From Rhizobium sullae (GTDB lineage: Bacteria; Pseudomonadota; Alphaproteobacteria; Rhizobiales; Rhizobiaceae), in contig NZ_CP104144.1 of NCBI RefSeq assembly GCF_025200715.1, forward strand, positions 1,364,001 through 1,428,000: a DNA stretch of 64,000 bases, written 5' to 3'. The position numbers and the translations under genes were made by a program. The notes beneath the pieces are model-generated. The model worked only from the letters and a program-made list of their open reading frames with translations. It was not told where the DNA came from and made no database searches. Shown here in pieces: positions 9,224-18,792 of the stretch. Positions within the stretch are counted from its first letter, which is position 1; every line of letters starts with the position of its first letter.

Positions 9224-10488
9224 GCCTGATCCTTACTCTCGAGCACGCGCCCCGACCCCAAGCCGTTCGCCAGATGCGGCTCGTCGAGGGAGAGCTCGTC
9301 ATCGGTCGCAGCGCAGACGCCGACTGGCGGATCGACGATCCCGACATGTATATCTCACGCGCTCATTGCACGATCGGCTGCGTTCGCGGCCAGTATGTGG
9401 TGACGGACACCTCCACCGGCGGGCTTTTCATCGATGGGTCGCGCACGCCGCTTGGGCTTGGGAACTCCGCCCCGCTGCATGACGGAGCGCGGCTGCAACT
9501 CGGCAATTATGTCGTCCGCGTTGACTTCCAGGCAACGCCGACGGACCGGGTATCTGAACAGCCGGCTTCCCTACCGCCGGTCGGCTTCGAGCGTGACGGC
9601 TTCTTCTCCGAGCGCAGAGAGCCGGCAGCGCCCACCCCGCGGCCGGCGGGATTGCCAGACCCATTCGAACAACCAGCCGCAGGGGCATTCGCCGCGGCAA
9701 GCAGGAGCGAGACAGCAAAAGGGACGCCCACGTTCGACGATCCCTTCAGCCTTGATCCGCTGCCAGCATCGGGTCAGGACAAAGAGGCTTGGGATTTTTC
9801 TTTACCCAGTACCACGCCGCCCGAGCAGCCTGTCACAGAGCCCCCAGCCGAACCGCGTCCTGCCCCGGAACCACAAGCGAGGCCGATGCAGGAAGGGACG
9901 GCACAGACCGAAACCGCCTTGCGCGACGCCTTCCTGCGGGGACTGGGGCTCGGAGCCGATGAGTTCACGACATCCGATCCGGTCGCCCAGATGGAGAGTT
10001 TCGGCCGGGAATACCGGATGATGCTGGAAGGGCTGATGCATCTCCTGCGCAAGCGCACCGAAGAAAAAGGCGAAGCGAGGATCGCCCAGACTGTCGTTGG
10101 AGCATCCGAGGTAAACCCTCTTAAATTCCTGCCCACGGTGGACGATGTGATCGCGACCTTCCTGGCTCAGCGGCAGGCCGGTTTTCTTCCTCCTGAGGCC
10201 GCCATCGGCAGTTCCATCCGCGATCTCGCACACCACCATGTAAGAACATGGCGCGGTGTCCAGGCAGCGCTCGCCAGGATGATTGACCGCTTCGACCCGG
10301 CGACCCTGGAAAGCGAACTGAAATCGCATTCGGCGTTGGATGCCCTGCTTGCGGGTGGCCGGCGGGCAAAGCTCTGGGAGCTTTATGAGAAACGCTATCG
10401 CGAGATCGCCAAGAGTGCGTCGACGCGCTTCCTGGGCGAGATCGGCAGCGACTTTCGGGACGGCTATGAAGAGAGGGAGAACGACTGA
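9220..10488 (+). CDS. tagH: T6SS FHA-domain protein (Fha/TagH, ImpI/VasC type)
   Basis: 422 residues. An N-terminal FHA phosphothreonine-binding domain (about 10-100) shows the GRS and SRAH signature residues in VIGRSADAD and YISRAHCTIG. A long Pro/Glu/Ala-rich linker follows (about 105-240). The C-terminal T6SS-specific helical domain includes FLPTVDDVIATFLAQRQAG. The ATG at 9220 overlaps the tssG stop; a longer frame from 9169 adds a His-rich stretch not expected in the family. The protein is the likely substrate or reader of the upstream Ser/Thr kinase, giving a phosphorylation switch for assembly. It ends one base into tssJ. Confidence 0.9.
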   Translation: MSLILTLEHAPRPQAVRQMRLVEGELVIGRSADADWRIDDPDMYISRAHCTIGCVRGQYVVTDTSTGGLFIDGSRTPLGLGNSAPLHDGARLQLGNYVVRVDFQATPTDRVSEQPASLPPVGFERDGFFSERREPAAPTPRPAGLPDPFEQPAAGAFAAASRSETAKGTPTFDDPFSLDPLPASGQDKEAWDFSLPSTTPPEQPVTEPPAEPRPAPEPQARPMQEGTAQTETALRDAFLRGLGLGADEFTTSDPVAQMESFGREYRMMLEGLMHLLRKRTEEKGEARIAQTVVGASEVNPLKFLPTVDDVIATFLAQRQAGFLPPEAAIGSSIRDLAHHHVRTWRGVQAALARMIDRFDPATLESELKSHSALDALLAGGRRAKLWELYEKRYREIAKSASTRFLGEIGSDFRDGYEEREND

Positions 10489-10949
10489 TGCTTAACCGAC
10501 GCGACTTTCTGATGGTGATCGGCGCGACAGGCGCGCTTTCCGCCTGCATGGGCGGCCCGCCAAAATCGTCGACCGTAACGGTCACGGCGACGGGACAAGC
10601 GGGGATGAATGCTGCCGCTGGTGGAGGGGAACGTCCGGTGACTCTCCTTGTTCTTCGGCTGAAGGATGTCGGCAAATTCAACTCTGCCGATATTTTCGCC
10701 CTTCAATCCGATCCGGCCGGTGCGCTCGGAGCAGACCTCGTCGGTTCCGAGCAAATGACGGTCGCCCCGGGTGCAAGCGCCTCAAAGACGGTCGCGTTCC
10801 CGCCAGAAGCCACATTCCTCGGACTTGTTGCACTGTTCCGGGAACCAGGCGGTCGCACTTGGCGAAGGAGCGTCCCGATCAGGTCGGAATCGACGGTGAC
10901 GGCGAATGTCGTACTCAGCCGCGGCGGTATGGCGCTCGCGCTCGCCTGA
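10488..10949 (+). CDS. tssJ: T6SS outer-membrane lipoprotein TssJ with a Tat-like signal
   Basis: 153 residues. The N-terminus is a lipoprotein signal with lipobox LSAC (Cys20), preceded by NRRDFLM, which resembles a twin-arginine (Tat) motif. The mature part is a small beta sandwich with the TVTVTATGQAGMN and TFLGLVALFREP segments seen in TssJ. TssJ anchors the TssJLM membrane complex to the outer membrane. Its position between fha and tssK and one-base overlap with fha support the call. The Tat reading is an inference from sequence only. Confidence 0.85.
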   Translation: MLNRRDFLMVIGATGALSACMGGPPKSSTVTVTATGQAGMNAAAGGGERPVTLLVLRLKDVGKFNSADIFALQSDPAGALGADLVGSEQMTVAPGASASKTVAFPPEATFLGLVALFREPGGRTWRRSVPIRSESTVTANVVLSRGGMALALA

Positions 10950-10965
10950 ATGGAGGGCGTTCAGC

Positions 10966-12300
10966 ATGACGGATATCAACAAGGTGCTTTGGTCCGAGGG
11001 GCTCTTCCTCCGGACGCAGCATTTCCAGCAGCAGGACCGTTACACCGAAGCCTTGGTGCGGGGCGCGCTGCAGGCTGGACGGCTGCAGACCTTCGGTTTC
11101 AGGTCCCTCACGCTCGATGCCGCACAGCTGGAAGCCGGGCGGGTGGCGGTAACGTCGGCGCGTGGCATTTTTCCGGACGGCACCCCGTTTGCCATACCCG
11201 AAACGATGGACGCCCCCACACCATTGACAATCACGGGGGACATGGGCGCGGGAGCGGTGCAACTCGCCCTGCCCTTGGAGCCACCCGGCGGCGCCAGCTT
11301 CGACCCGGCTCACCGCGAACCAACCGGAGCGCGGTTTAGAGGACGGATCGAATGGATACGCGATGCCGTCCACGGGGGCGCTGATCCCGAAGAGATCGAG
11401 ATCGCCCGGCCGCAAGCCCTCCTCCTTTCTCCGGCGCAGGCGACCGGTGGCTACACGGCAATGCCGGTGACGAACGTTACCGGCCTGCTTTCCGATGGCA
11501 GTGTGGCGTTGTCCGAAAATTTCCTGCCGCCGGCGCTCGCAACCGGTGCGGTGCCCTTCTACGGCCAGCTCCTGCAGGAGGTAATCACGGGGCTCGACCG
11601 CATAGCCGAAGCGCATGGCAAGATGGTGCTTGGCGGCCCCGGCCGCAGCGTGGAAAATCTGCTGGTGCTCGATCTTGCCAACAGCGCGCGCCCGCGACTG
11701 GCCCACATGCTTCCTCAGGAGGTTTTTCATCCGGCCGAGCTCTTTCTGGAGCTCAGTGGACTGGCTGGGCGAATGGCAACCTACGGATCGGGCTCACGGC
11801 GGCTGAGCGAACTTCCCACCTATGAGCATATGGCGCCGGGACCGGCCTTTGCCGCACTCGCCGACACATTGCGCTCGCTGATCTTGAGCCTGCGCTATGT
11901 TGAGCCGAAGTCGCGGGCGCTGCCGGTTCTGAAGCACGCGACCAATGTCTGGAAGGTCCGCGTCGACAATCCCGAACTGCTAACGGCAAGCCGCATCGTT
12001 GTGCGCGTCGGGTGCGACATGTCCGACGAGGCATTGCGCCAGATCTTCGTCAATCAGGTGACGGTCGGTGCTGCAGACGAATTCGAGGCGCTGTGGAAGT
12101 CTCGACTGCCCGGCATCCGCCTAAAGCCCCTTCACTCGCAGCCTCGCGAGATCCCCTACGACGGGGACCGTCTCTGCCTTGAGCTCGATCAACGCAGCGA
12201 GCATTGGGAATCGCTTCTGCGCTCACCCGGTTTCGTGATCGGAGTTTCCGGCGTTTTGCCCAGCGAACCACAGGTCGACTGCTATTCGGTAAACAGGTAG
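10966..12300 (+). CDS. tssK: T6SS baseplate-membrane connector TssK (VasE/ImpJ)
   Basis: 444 residues, normal length. The ATG at 10966 is preceded by GGAGGG at 10952-10957, and the protein begins with the TssK hallmark KVLWSEGLFLRTQHFQQQD. A longer open frame from 10906 overlaps the end of tssJ and is not needed. TssK trimers link the TssEFG baseplate wedges to the TssL/TssM cytoplasmic domains. Typical C-terminal landmarks such as FVIGVSGVLP are present. tssL begins four bases later. Confidence 0.93.
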   Translation: MTDINKVLWSEGLFLRTQHFQQQDRYTEALVRGALQAGRLQTFGFRSLTLDAAQLEAGRVAVTSARGIFPDGTPFAIPETMDAPTPLTITGDMGAGAVQLALPLEPPGGASFDPAHREPTGARFRGRIEWIRDAVHGGADPEEIEIARPQALLLSPAQATGGYTAMPVTNVTGLLSDGSVALSENFLPPALATGAVPFYGQLLQEVITGLDRIAEAHGKMVLGGPGRSVENLLVLDLANSARPRLAHMLPQEVFHPAELFLELSGLAGRMATYGSGSRRLSELPTYEHMAPGPAFAALADTLRSLILSLRYVEPKSRALPVLKHATNVWKVRVDNPELLTASRIVVRVGCDMSDEALRQIFVNQVTVGAADEFEALWKSRLPGIRLKPLHSQPREIPYDGDRLCLELDQRSEHWESLLRSPGFVIGVSGVLPSEPQVDCYSVNR

Positions 12301-12304
12301 CACC

Positions 12305-13627
12305 ATGACAAGTGAGGATCCATTCGGCCTTTCGGAAGATCAGGGCCGCACGCGCATCCGCCCGCCGGCGGGGGCAATGCCCCCTGTCATTCCCACCGGC
12401 GCATTGGCGAGACGCGCGCGATCCCACCCCAACACGCTGATCAACGCTTTCGCCACCTTGCTTGAATTTGCGCCGGAACTCGAGAATGCATTGCCACCTG
12501 GCAATCCTGAAGCGCTGCGGACGAGACTGATGGAGGAGCTCGTTTCGGCGCGCGATGCGGCCGTGGCCGCCGGCGCGAGCCTGGCACAGGCAGATGCGGC
12601 CGCGTGGGCTGTCGCCTCCCTGCTCGACGATCTGGCGCTCAACACGCCTTGGGGCGGCTCCAGCGCCTGGCCCCGCCAGCCGTTGGTCGTCATGCTCCGC
12701 GGCGATGTGGACGCCGGAGCACAGTTCTTCGCCAGGCTGGAGGAGCTGGAGCGCTATCCTGGCCGCGATCGTGAACTGCTGGAGTTGCAATACTTCTGTC
12801 TGGCGCTTGGTTTCCGCGGCAAGTATCGGGTGCCAGGACGTGCGGGCGATCGCTCCATCAGCGCCGTTCGCGCTGCAGCGGCTCGCTTCCTGCGGGACGC
12901 AGATGCCGAAGGCGCGCCGCTCTCGCCCAGGTGGGAGGGTGTCGCGGCAGCCGACGAGCCTTCCCGCTTTGCAGTTCCGATCTGGGTGCTTGCAGTCGTG
13001 GCTGTGGCCCTCGCGACGGCGATTTACGTGCTTCTGTCGATGCGGCTAAGCGCCAGGGCAGAAGAACTTGCCACGCTCGTTCGGGCGCTACCGCCGCCGG
13101 AGCGTGCCGAGATCTATCGGCCGGAAAAACGTGCGCCGGCACCGGATGCGCCCCCGGTCGAACCTGTCGTCCTTGAGCTGCTGCCGGAATTCCGTGCCGC
13201 CGCACCTGCTGCGCTTCTGCCGGCCTTGAAGGGCAATGAAAACGCCTCTCGGGTCACACTCCTGCTTCAGTCGAGCACTCCGGAGCTTTTCCAGTCTGCC
13301 CGGCCCGAATTGACGAAAAGCTTCGAGCCGCTGGTCGCCTCCGTCGCAGCTGTTATCAAGGAGAATGCCGAACTGATCAGAAGTGTCACGATCATCGGAC
13401 ATACTGACAATGTTCCGCTCCAGACCTCTAATCCTCTATCCAACAACCAACGCCTCTCCGAGGCGCGCGCCGCAACGATTGCCGCTTTACTGCGTGCAAG
13501 CGGCTTGCCGCCTGAGCGCTTGAAATCGGAAGGACGTGCGGCAACGCAGCCCCTTGCCAGAAACGACACTCGCGAAGGCCGGGCTGCCAACCGCCGCATC
13601 GAGCTCCTGATCGAGAAGGGGCTTTGA
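12305..13627 (+). CDS. tssL: T6SS inner-membrane protein TssL with C-terminal OmpA-like domain
   Basis: 440 residues in three parts. The N-terminal cytoplasmic DotU domain (about 35-210) includes AAWAVASLLDDLALNTPWG and YFCLALGFRGKYR. One membrane helix follows (about 222-243, IWVLAVVAVALATAIYVLL). The periplasmic part ends in an OmpA-type peptidoglycan-binding domain (about 340-440) with IIGHTDNVPL and NQRLSEARA. This is the evolved form of TssL that binds the cell wall itself rather than through a TagL partner. It forms the membrane complex with TssM and TssJ. tssM starts two bases after the stop. Confidence 0.95.
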   Translation: MTSEDPFGLSEDQGRTRIRPPAGAMPPVIPTGALARRARSHPNTLINAFATLLEFAPELENALPPGNPEALRTRLMEELVSARDAAVAAGASLAQADAAAWAVASLLDDLALNTPWGGSSAWPRQPLVVMLRGDVDAGAQFFARLEELERYPGRDRELLELQYFCLALGFRGKYRVPGRAGDRSISAVRAAAARFLRDADAEGAPLSPRWEGVAAADEPSRFAVPIWVLAVVAVALATAIYVLLSMRLSARAEELATLVRALPPPERAEIYRPEKRAPAPDAPPVEPVVLELLPEFRAAAPAALLPALKGNENASRVTLLLQSSTPELFQSARPELTKSFEPLVASVAAVIKENAELIRSVTIIGHTDNVPLQTSNPLSNNQRLSEARAATIAALLRASGLPPERLKSEGRAATQPLARNDTREGRAANRRIELLIEKGL

Positions 13628-13628
13628 G

Positions 13629-16600
13629 ATGGCGATCTTCCGTTTCCTCTGGGCTATCCTAACCTCGCGCTGGCTCTGGACCTTCATCGGGCTCGTGTTG
13701 CTGTCCCTGATCGTCTGGATCTTCGGCCCGATCGTCAGTGTCGGAGAGAGCGCGCCATTAGCGTCCGAGACGGTGCGATTGGTCATCATAGGCCTTCTCT
13801 TCGTTCTGTTTCTCATCTGGTGGATCGCTGTACAACGCCGGGCAATCCGCGCCAATCGCCTTTTCGTTTCCGAAATCGCCCCGCCACCGGAAGCGCCCCC
13901 GAGCCCGGCTGAGGAAGGCGTCGCCTCCGTGGGCGCAAAGTTCCGGGAAGTGATGTCGGAGTTGAAACGCCACAAAATCGGCGGCCGAAAGTTTCTCCGG
14001 GAGATGCCTTGGTACGTGATCATCGGCCCGCCTGCGACCGGCAAGACAACGGCACTGCGGCAATCTGGACTTAGCTTCCCCATCGACCTCTCCGACGATT
14101 TGCATGGCGTGGGCGGGACGCGCAACTGCGACTGGTTCTTTTCCGAAGAGGCGGTGCTGATCGACACCGCCGGCCGCTACGTTCAACAGGAAAGCCAACC
14201 CGACGTCGACGCAGCGGAATGGTTGGGCTTCCTCGATCTTCTGAAAAAGCACCGGGGCCGCCGGGCCTTGAACGGCGTCATCGTGGCACTCGCCATCGAC
14301 ACGCTTTTAGAAGGCGACGCGGCCATTCGCGCGCACGGCCGCCAGATCCGCAAACGGCTAACCGAACTTCAGGAACGGCTCGAGATCCGCCTGCCCGTCT
14401 ACCTGATGCTGACCAAGGCCGATCTCATAAAGGGGTTCGAGACGTTCTTCGGAGGGCTGTCGACGGCCGATCGCGAGCAGGTCTGGGGAGCAACCTTCCC
14501 GCCCGGCGCGAGCATCGACGGCAGCGAAGTCACGCGGGAACTTGCAGCATTGGCCGGCGAGCTCGAACGACGCCTCGTTCCCCGTCTGGAAGGCGAAGAA
14601 AACCTTACCGCGCGCGCGGAGATATTTCGTTTCCCGGCACAGGTTGCGAGCCTCTCCGAGCCTATTCGCGTGCTGGTCGAAACCGTTTTTGGTGAAAGCC
14701 GCTATGCCGAGAGTGCCTGGTTGCGTGGTATCTATTTAACCTCCGCCACTCAGGAAGGCACAGCAATCGACCGGCTGACGGCAGCCCTCGCGTCCTCCTT
14801 CGGCCTTCCGGCACAGCCCGCCGCGCCGATGCTGCGGGTTGAGAAGCGCAGCTTCTTCCTGAAGGACCTGCTCACCAAAGTGATCTTCAAGGAGGCGGGT
14901 CTCGGCACGTTCGATCCTGCCGCAGAGGAACGGCGTATCTGGATATGGCGCGGCGCTGCAGTGGCCGCCGCGGCATTGGTTGTCGTCGCCGGCCTGGCCT
15001 TTACGGTTTCCTATCGGAAAAACAGCGCCGCTCTTTCGGCACAGGCCGAACAGCTGGAGGCCCTGCAGCTTCCGCTCACTCCGGTCGCTGCACGTCAGGC
15101 GCCGCTGGAACCGCTCGACCTGGATGTGGCGCTCGAGGCCGCAACCGAAGTATCGAATGCCCGGACCGAGCCGCCAGGCGGGATTGCTGCGTTGATCGGC
15201 CCTTCCGCGGCGACCGAGATCAGACAGGCGCAGGAGGACGCCTATCACCGCTCGCTTCGCAACATATTGGAGCCACGCATGGTTGCGCTGCTCGAGGCGA
15301 CGATGTGGCGTCAGATCCGTGACCCGGAGTTCCTTCTCGGCGCCTTGAAGACGTATCGCATGATGACCGGATTGTCGCCGATGGACCCCGAATTCGCCAA
15401 GCAATGGTGGACTGAGCGGCTGCCTGAATTCGCGCCTGCGCCGCCCTTCCGGACCGAGATGGCCGCCGACCATCAACTCGCTGCAATCGACAACATGGCG
15501 GCGGACCAAGCCCTTATCCAGCCCGATGAGGCGCTGGTGGGCGAAGCATTGCGGAGCATCTGCTCAATTCCGCTTCCGGTGCGTGCCTATAATGCACTGC
15601 TCTCAGATCCGGAGGTCAGAGCGCTTAAGGATTGGATCCCGGCGGACCACGTCGGCCCAAACGGCCTTAAGGTTCTCGCTCGACGCTCGGACAAGACCCT
15701 TAGAGTGGGCATCAGCGGCGCCTTCACCTATGACGGCTTTCACAACGGAATTCTTGCACGGCTGGAGGACGTCGCCACTCAGGCTGCGCTCGATCGCTCC
15801 GTCTTTGCCGGAGGGTGTTCGGAAAATGCCAGCCCGTCGGTCGCCGCGCTTTCCCAGGACATCCTCAAGCTTTACTACGACGATTATATCGCGAAGTGGG
15901 ACAGCTTTCTGCGCGACGTAAGGCTCGCGCCGCTGGTAGACCTGCAGACGGCGAGCGAAAACCTCAAGGATCTCTCCAGCGCAGATTCCTCGATGAAGCG
16001 ACTGCTGAACGCCGTCGTCCAGGAAACCGAACTTACCCGTTCCGAAGATGACGCTGGGGGCAAAGTCCCTCCGGCAGCAGCTTCCAAGCTTTTGTCCAAA
16101 CTCGGCAAGATCGGCAAGCTTGCCAAAAAGGGCGTGAAGCTGATGCCCGCCCCCGGCTCCAAGGCTGAAGTGGACCTCTCGGGCGTGCTGGTTGCCGAGC
16201 ATTTCAAACCCATCAAAGCCGCGATCGCCGAGGTCGACGGCCAACCTCCAGCACTCAATGACGCCGTTGCAGCGCTCACTGCGCTCTCGAACATGCTGCA
16301 GACGGTATCGGCAAGTCCCGATGCCGAGGATGCAATAAAGAGACAGGGCGGCCTGGCCGAACTCACAGGGGCGGTGGCAAAACAGGCCATATCCCTCCCC
16401 GACCCGCTCGACGACTGGCTGGCCGGCATCGCCGGCGACACGAGCGGCCTTACAACGGAAGCGGTCACCTCTGAACTTAACGCCATCTGGCGCGCCGATG
16501 TGCTGCCTTTCTGTCAGGCGGCCCTGGCGAACCGCTATCCGTTCATCCCTGACAGCGCAATCGATGTCAACGTGGTCGACTTTGCGCGGGTCTTTGGTCC

Positions 16601-17159
16601 GGGCGGGCTGATTGACAGCTTCATCAACAATCAGCTGATCAACTACGTCGACATGACGCGTCACCCCTGGAAATGGCGCGCGGACATCCGGCTCGATTCG
16701 TCAGCTTTAGCTGCCTTGGAACAGGCCCGGCTGATCCGCGACAGCCTCTTTCCAGGTGGTGCCGGACCGATCCTGACCTTTACGCTCGAGCCCAAGGACC
16801 TTTCGCCGACCGTCGGCCGCGTGACGCTGAACGTCGACGGCCAGAGCCTCACCTATTTCAACAACCCAACTCGCCCGCAGCCAATGACGTGGCCGGGCAA
16901 GGATGGGACGGGCGTAATTACCCTCGCCTTCCAGCCCCTCGACGGCTCGCCGGAAGTGATGGTCAGCGAGACCGGGAGCTGGGCTTTCCTGCGGATGCTG
17001 CGTGCCGGCCGGCTGAGCGGGACCGAACTTCCGGAACTCTACAAGCTGCGGCTTGCCGCACAGGGCCACTACGCCGATTTCGAGCTTCGGGCCGCGAGCG
17101 TGGCCAATCCCTACGACCTGAAAATGTTTGCGAGGTTTTCGTGTCCGACGCAACTGTGA
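13629..17159 (+). CDS. tssM: T6SS inner-membrane protein TssM (IcmF/VasK)
   Basis: 1176 residues, full length. Two N-terminal membrane helices (about 13-36 and 53-73) precede a cytoplasmic NTPase-like domain with a Walker A motif GPPATGKTT (about 133-141) and a DTAGRY motif. A third helix lies at about 441-462, followed by a large periplasmic region that ends in the TssM beta domain contacting TssJ. The intact Walker A suggests that nucleotide binding is kept, which not all TssM proteins do. The last 19 bases overlap tagF. Confidence 0.95.
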   Translation: MAIFRFLWAILTSRWLWTFIGLVLLSLIVWIFGPIVSVGESAPLASETVRLVIIGLLFVLFLIWWIAVQRRAIRANRLFVSEIAPPPEAPPSPAEEGVASVGAKFREVMSELKRHKIGGRKFLREMPWYVIIGPPATGKTTALRQSGLSFPIDLSDDLHGVGGTRNCDWFFSEEAVLIDTAGRYVQQESQPDVDAAEWLGFLDLLKKHRGRRALNGVIVALAIDTLLEGDAAIRAHGRQIRKRLTELQERLEIRLPVYLMLTKADLIKGFETFFGGLSTADREQVWGATFPPGASIDGSEVTRELAALAGELERRLVPRLEGEENLTARAEIFRFPAQVASLSEPIRVLVETVFGESRYAESAWLRGIYLTSATQEGTAIDRLTAALASSFGLPAQPAAPMLRVEKRSFFLKDLLTKVIFKEAGLGTFDPAAEERRIWIWRGAAVAAAALVVVAGLAFTVSYRKNSAALSAQAEQLEALQLPLTPVAARQAPLEPLDLDVALEAATEVSNARTEPPGGIAALIGPSAATEIRQAQEDAYHRSLRNILEPRMVALLEATMWRQIRDPEFLLGALKTYRMMTGLSPMDPEFAKQWWTERLPEFAPAPPFRTEMAADHQLAAIDNMAADQALIQPDEALVGEALRSICSIPLPVRAYNALLSDPEVRALKDWIPADHVGPNGLKVLARRSDKTLRVGISGAFTYDGFHNGILARLEDVATQAALDRSVFAGGCSENASPSVAALSQDILKLYYDDYIAKWDSFLRDVRLAPLVDLQTASENLKDLSSADSSMKRLLNAVVQETELTRSEDDAGGKVPPAAASKLLSKLGKIGKLAKKGVKLMPAPGSKAEVDLSGVLVAEHFKPIKAAIAEVDGQPPALNDAVAALTALSNMLQTVSASPDAEDAIKRQGGLAELTGAVAKQAISLPDPLDDWLAGIAGDTSGLTTEAVTSELNAIWRADVLPFCQAALANRYPFIPDSAIDVNVVDFARVFGPGGLIDSFINNQLINYVDMTRHPWKWRADIRLDSSALAALEQARLIRDSLFPGGAGPILTFTLEPKDLSPTVGRVTLNVDGQSLTYFNNPTRPQPMTWPGKDGTGVITLAFQPLDGSPEVMVSETGSWAFLRMLRAGRLSGTELPELYKLRLAAQGHYADFELRAASVANPYDLKMFARFSCPTQL

Positions 17160-17686
17160 TCCTGCCAGGCTTCTTCGGAAAACTGCCCGCGATGGGGGAT
17201 TTCGTCACGCGCGGTCTGACGGCATCCTTCGTTGGCCCATGGGACCGCTGGATCACCCGGCATCTGGTTCACCGATTTTCGGAAGGTTCGGTGTCGGCTC
17301 ATCTAGCGTTGCGATTTATCCTCGGGCCGGAAGCCTTCGGACCCATGACCGGCGTGGTGATGGCAAGCGCCGACCGCGCGGGTCGGCGGTTTCCGTTGAC
17401 TATCGCGGCTGTGCCGCCGACCGCCACAACTGAAATCGCCACCCTCGCCACAGACTGGCTCGATGCGCTGGAAGCTGCGGGAAAGTCTGCGCGCGACGGC
17501 GAGATGGACAGTGACGGACTGGCTGCCCGCCTTGGATCCCTGCCCTATCCCGCGATCGCGGCGTGCGGCGCCCAAGTCCGGCGCATGACATTGTGGATGG
17601 GTGAGTGCGAGGCAGTCGAGGTTGATCCCGGCGCACCTGAAGCAGCGCTGCGCCACCTCTTCCCAGAAGGTCTGGAGGCCGGCTGA
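17141..17686 (+). CDS. tagF: T6SS-associated protein TagF (ImpM)
   Basis: 181 residues. The start is assigned to GTG at 17141, with GAGG at 17132-17135 upstream. The protein then opens with PGFFGKLPAMGDFVTRGL, the TagF signature that normally starts a few residues in. The frame is open far upstream inside tssM, but that part is antiparallel coding noise. TagF is a negative post-translational regulator of T6SS in Pseudomonas and Agrobacterium, where it can be fused to a PppA phosphatase; here it is stand-alone. It overlaps tssM by 19 bases and the DUF2169 gene by one. Confidence 0.88.
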   Translation: MSDATVILPGFFGKLPAMGDFVTRGLTASFVGPWDRWITRHLVHRFSEGSVSAHLALRFILGPEAFGPMTGVVMASADRAGRRFPLTIAAVPPTATTEIATLATDWLDALEAAGKSARDGEMDSDGLAARLGSLPYPAIAACGAQVRRMTLWMGECEAVEVDPGAPEAALRHLFPEGLEAG

Positions 17687-18792
17687 TGCAGATCTGGAAC
17701 CAAACCGGCTTTCCGACCGAATTCACGATGGGCATGGACAAAGAGGGCCGCGAGTACATCGTCGTCGTCGTCAAAGGAACCTTCGATTTTCCGGAAACGC
17801 CGGGTGGCTCCGTGCGAAAATCATCCGTGCAGGTGCCGCTGGTGATGGCCGACACGCATACAGGTGAGCCCGGGTTTTCGGCCACCCTCTGGGAAACCGA
17901 CTTCGCCTTCCGAAAGCCGCGTTGCGACGTCATCGCCAACGGCTGTGCCTATGCTCCCGGGGGGCGTCCGGTCGACCGTGTCAGCGTCGGAATCAAGATG
18001 GGCAACTGGTCAAAGATCTTCGATGTGGTCGGGCATCGCGAATGGCGCGCCCGCGGACCGCTCTTCGTCGCCACTGCCCCGCAACCGTTCCTGCGTCAAC
18101 CCTTCTCCTACGACACGGCGTGGGGAGGCACCGACCGCCTCGACCCGGACGACAAGCTGCCCGCAAGCTACCCGCTCAACCCGGTCGGCATCGGCTGGGC
18201 GCGCACGCGAAACCAGCATCTGATCCCCGGCCTCCCCCTTCCCCGCACCCAGGCGGTCGGCGAGGAGATCCGCTCGCCCTTCGGCGACTACCGGCCGATG
18301 AGCTTCGGACCCTATGGCCGAGGCTGGCCGGGCAGGATCGAATTCGGCGGCACTTACGACCAGAACTGGATCGACAATATCTTCCCGTTCCTGCCGCCGG
18401 ATTTCGACGACCGTTATTTCCAGATGGCGCCGCCTGACCAGCAGATCGATCCTCCGAAGGGCGGCGAAGAAGTGGTGCTGGTCAACCTTACGCCTGCCGG
18501 ACGCGAGAGCTTTCGCCTGCCGACCACCAGCCTTCCGATGACGCTGTTCAAGGACCGTGAGAAAGCCTTCGAGAGTGCGATACCGCCCGATACCGTTTTG
18601 TTTGATCCGGAGAACCGGCGCTTTTCGCTGGTCTGGCGTGTGTCTCAGCGCATCCACCGGACGATCCTCGACTTCAGCGAATGCTGGGTCGGACATCCAA
18701 CCGAATCCATGCAGAGGGCTCGCGCGACGGGCCGCGCCTTTGTGCGCGCAAACGGCGCGCTTTTGCCGGAAGACGAGGAAGAAGAGGCATGA
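17686..18792 (+). CDS. DUF2169 family protein, probable T6SS effector adaptor
   Basis: 368 residues. Family features are the opening QIWNQTGFPTEFTMGMDKEG, VVVKGTFDF, a central LRQPFSYDTAWGG motif and NPVGIGW. Known DUF2169 proteins act as adaptors or chaperones that load PAAR-type effectors onto VgrG, for example for an Agrobacterium DNase effector. That role fits the context: the gene directly precedes a ketoacyl-synthase-like gene and a DUF4150 PAAR-like gene, all joined by four-base ATGA overlaps. The C-terminus is acidic. The adaptor role is inferred from family and context, not shown by sequence alone. Confidence 0.85.
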   Translation: MQIWNQTGFPTEFTMGMDKEGREYIVVVVKGTFDFPETPGGSVRKSSVQVPLVMADTHTGEPGFSATLWETDFAFRKPRCDVIANGCAYAPGGRPVDRVSVGIKMGNWSKIFDVVGHREWRARGPLFVATAPQPFLRQPFSYDTAWGGTDRLDPDDKLPASYPLNPVGIGWARTRNQHLIPGLPLPRTQAVGEEIRSPFGDYRPMSFGPYGRGWPGRIEFGGTYDQNWIDNIFPFLPPDFDDRYFQMAPPDQQIDPPKGGEEVVLVNLTPAGRESFRLPTTSLPMTLFKDREKAFESAIPPDTVLFDPENRRFSLVWRVSQRIHRTILDFSECWVGHPTESMQRARATGRAFVRANGALLPEDEEEEA

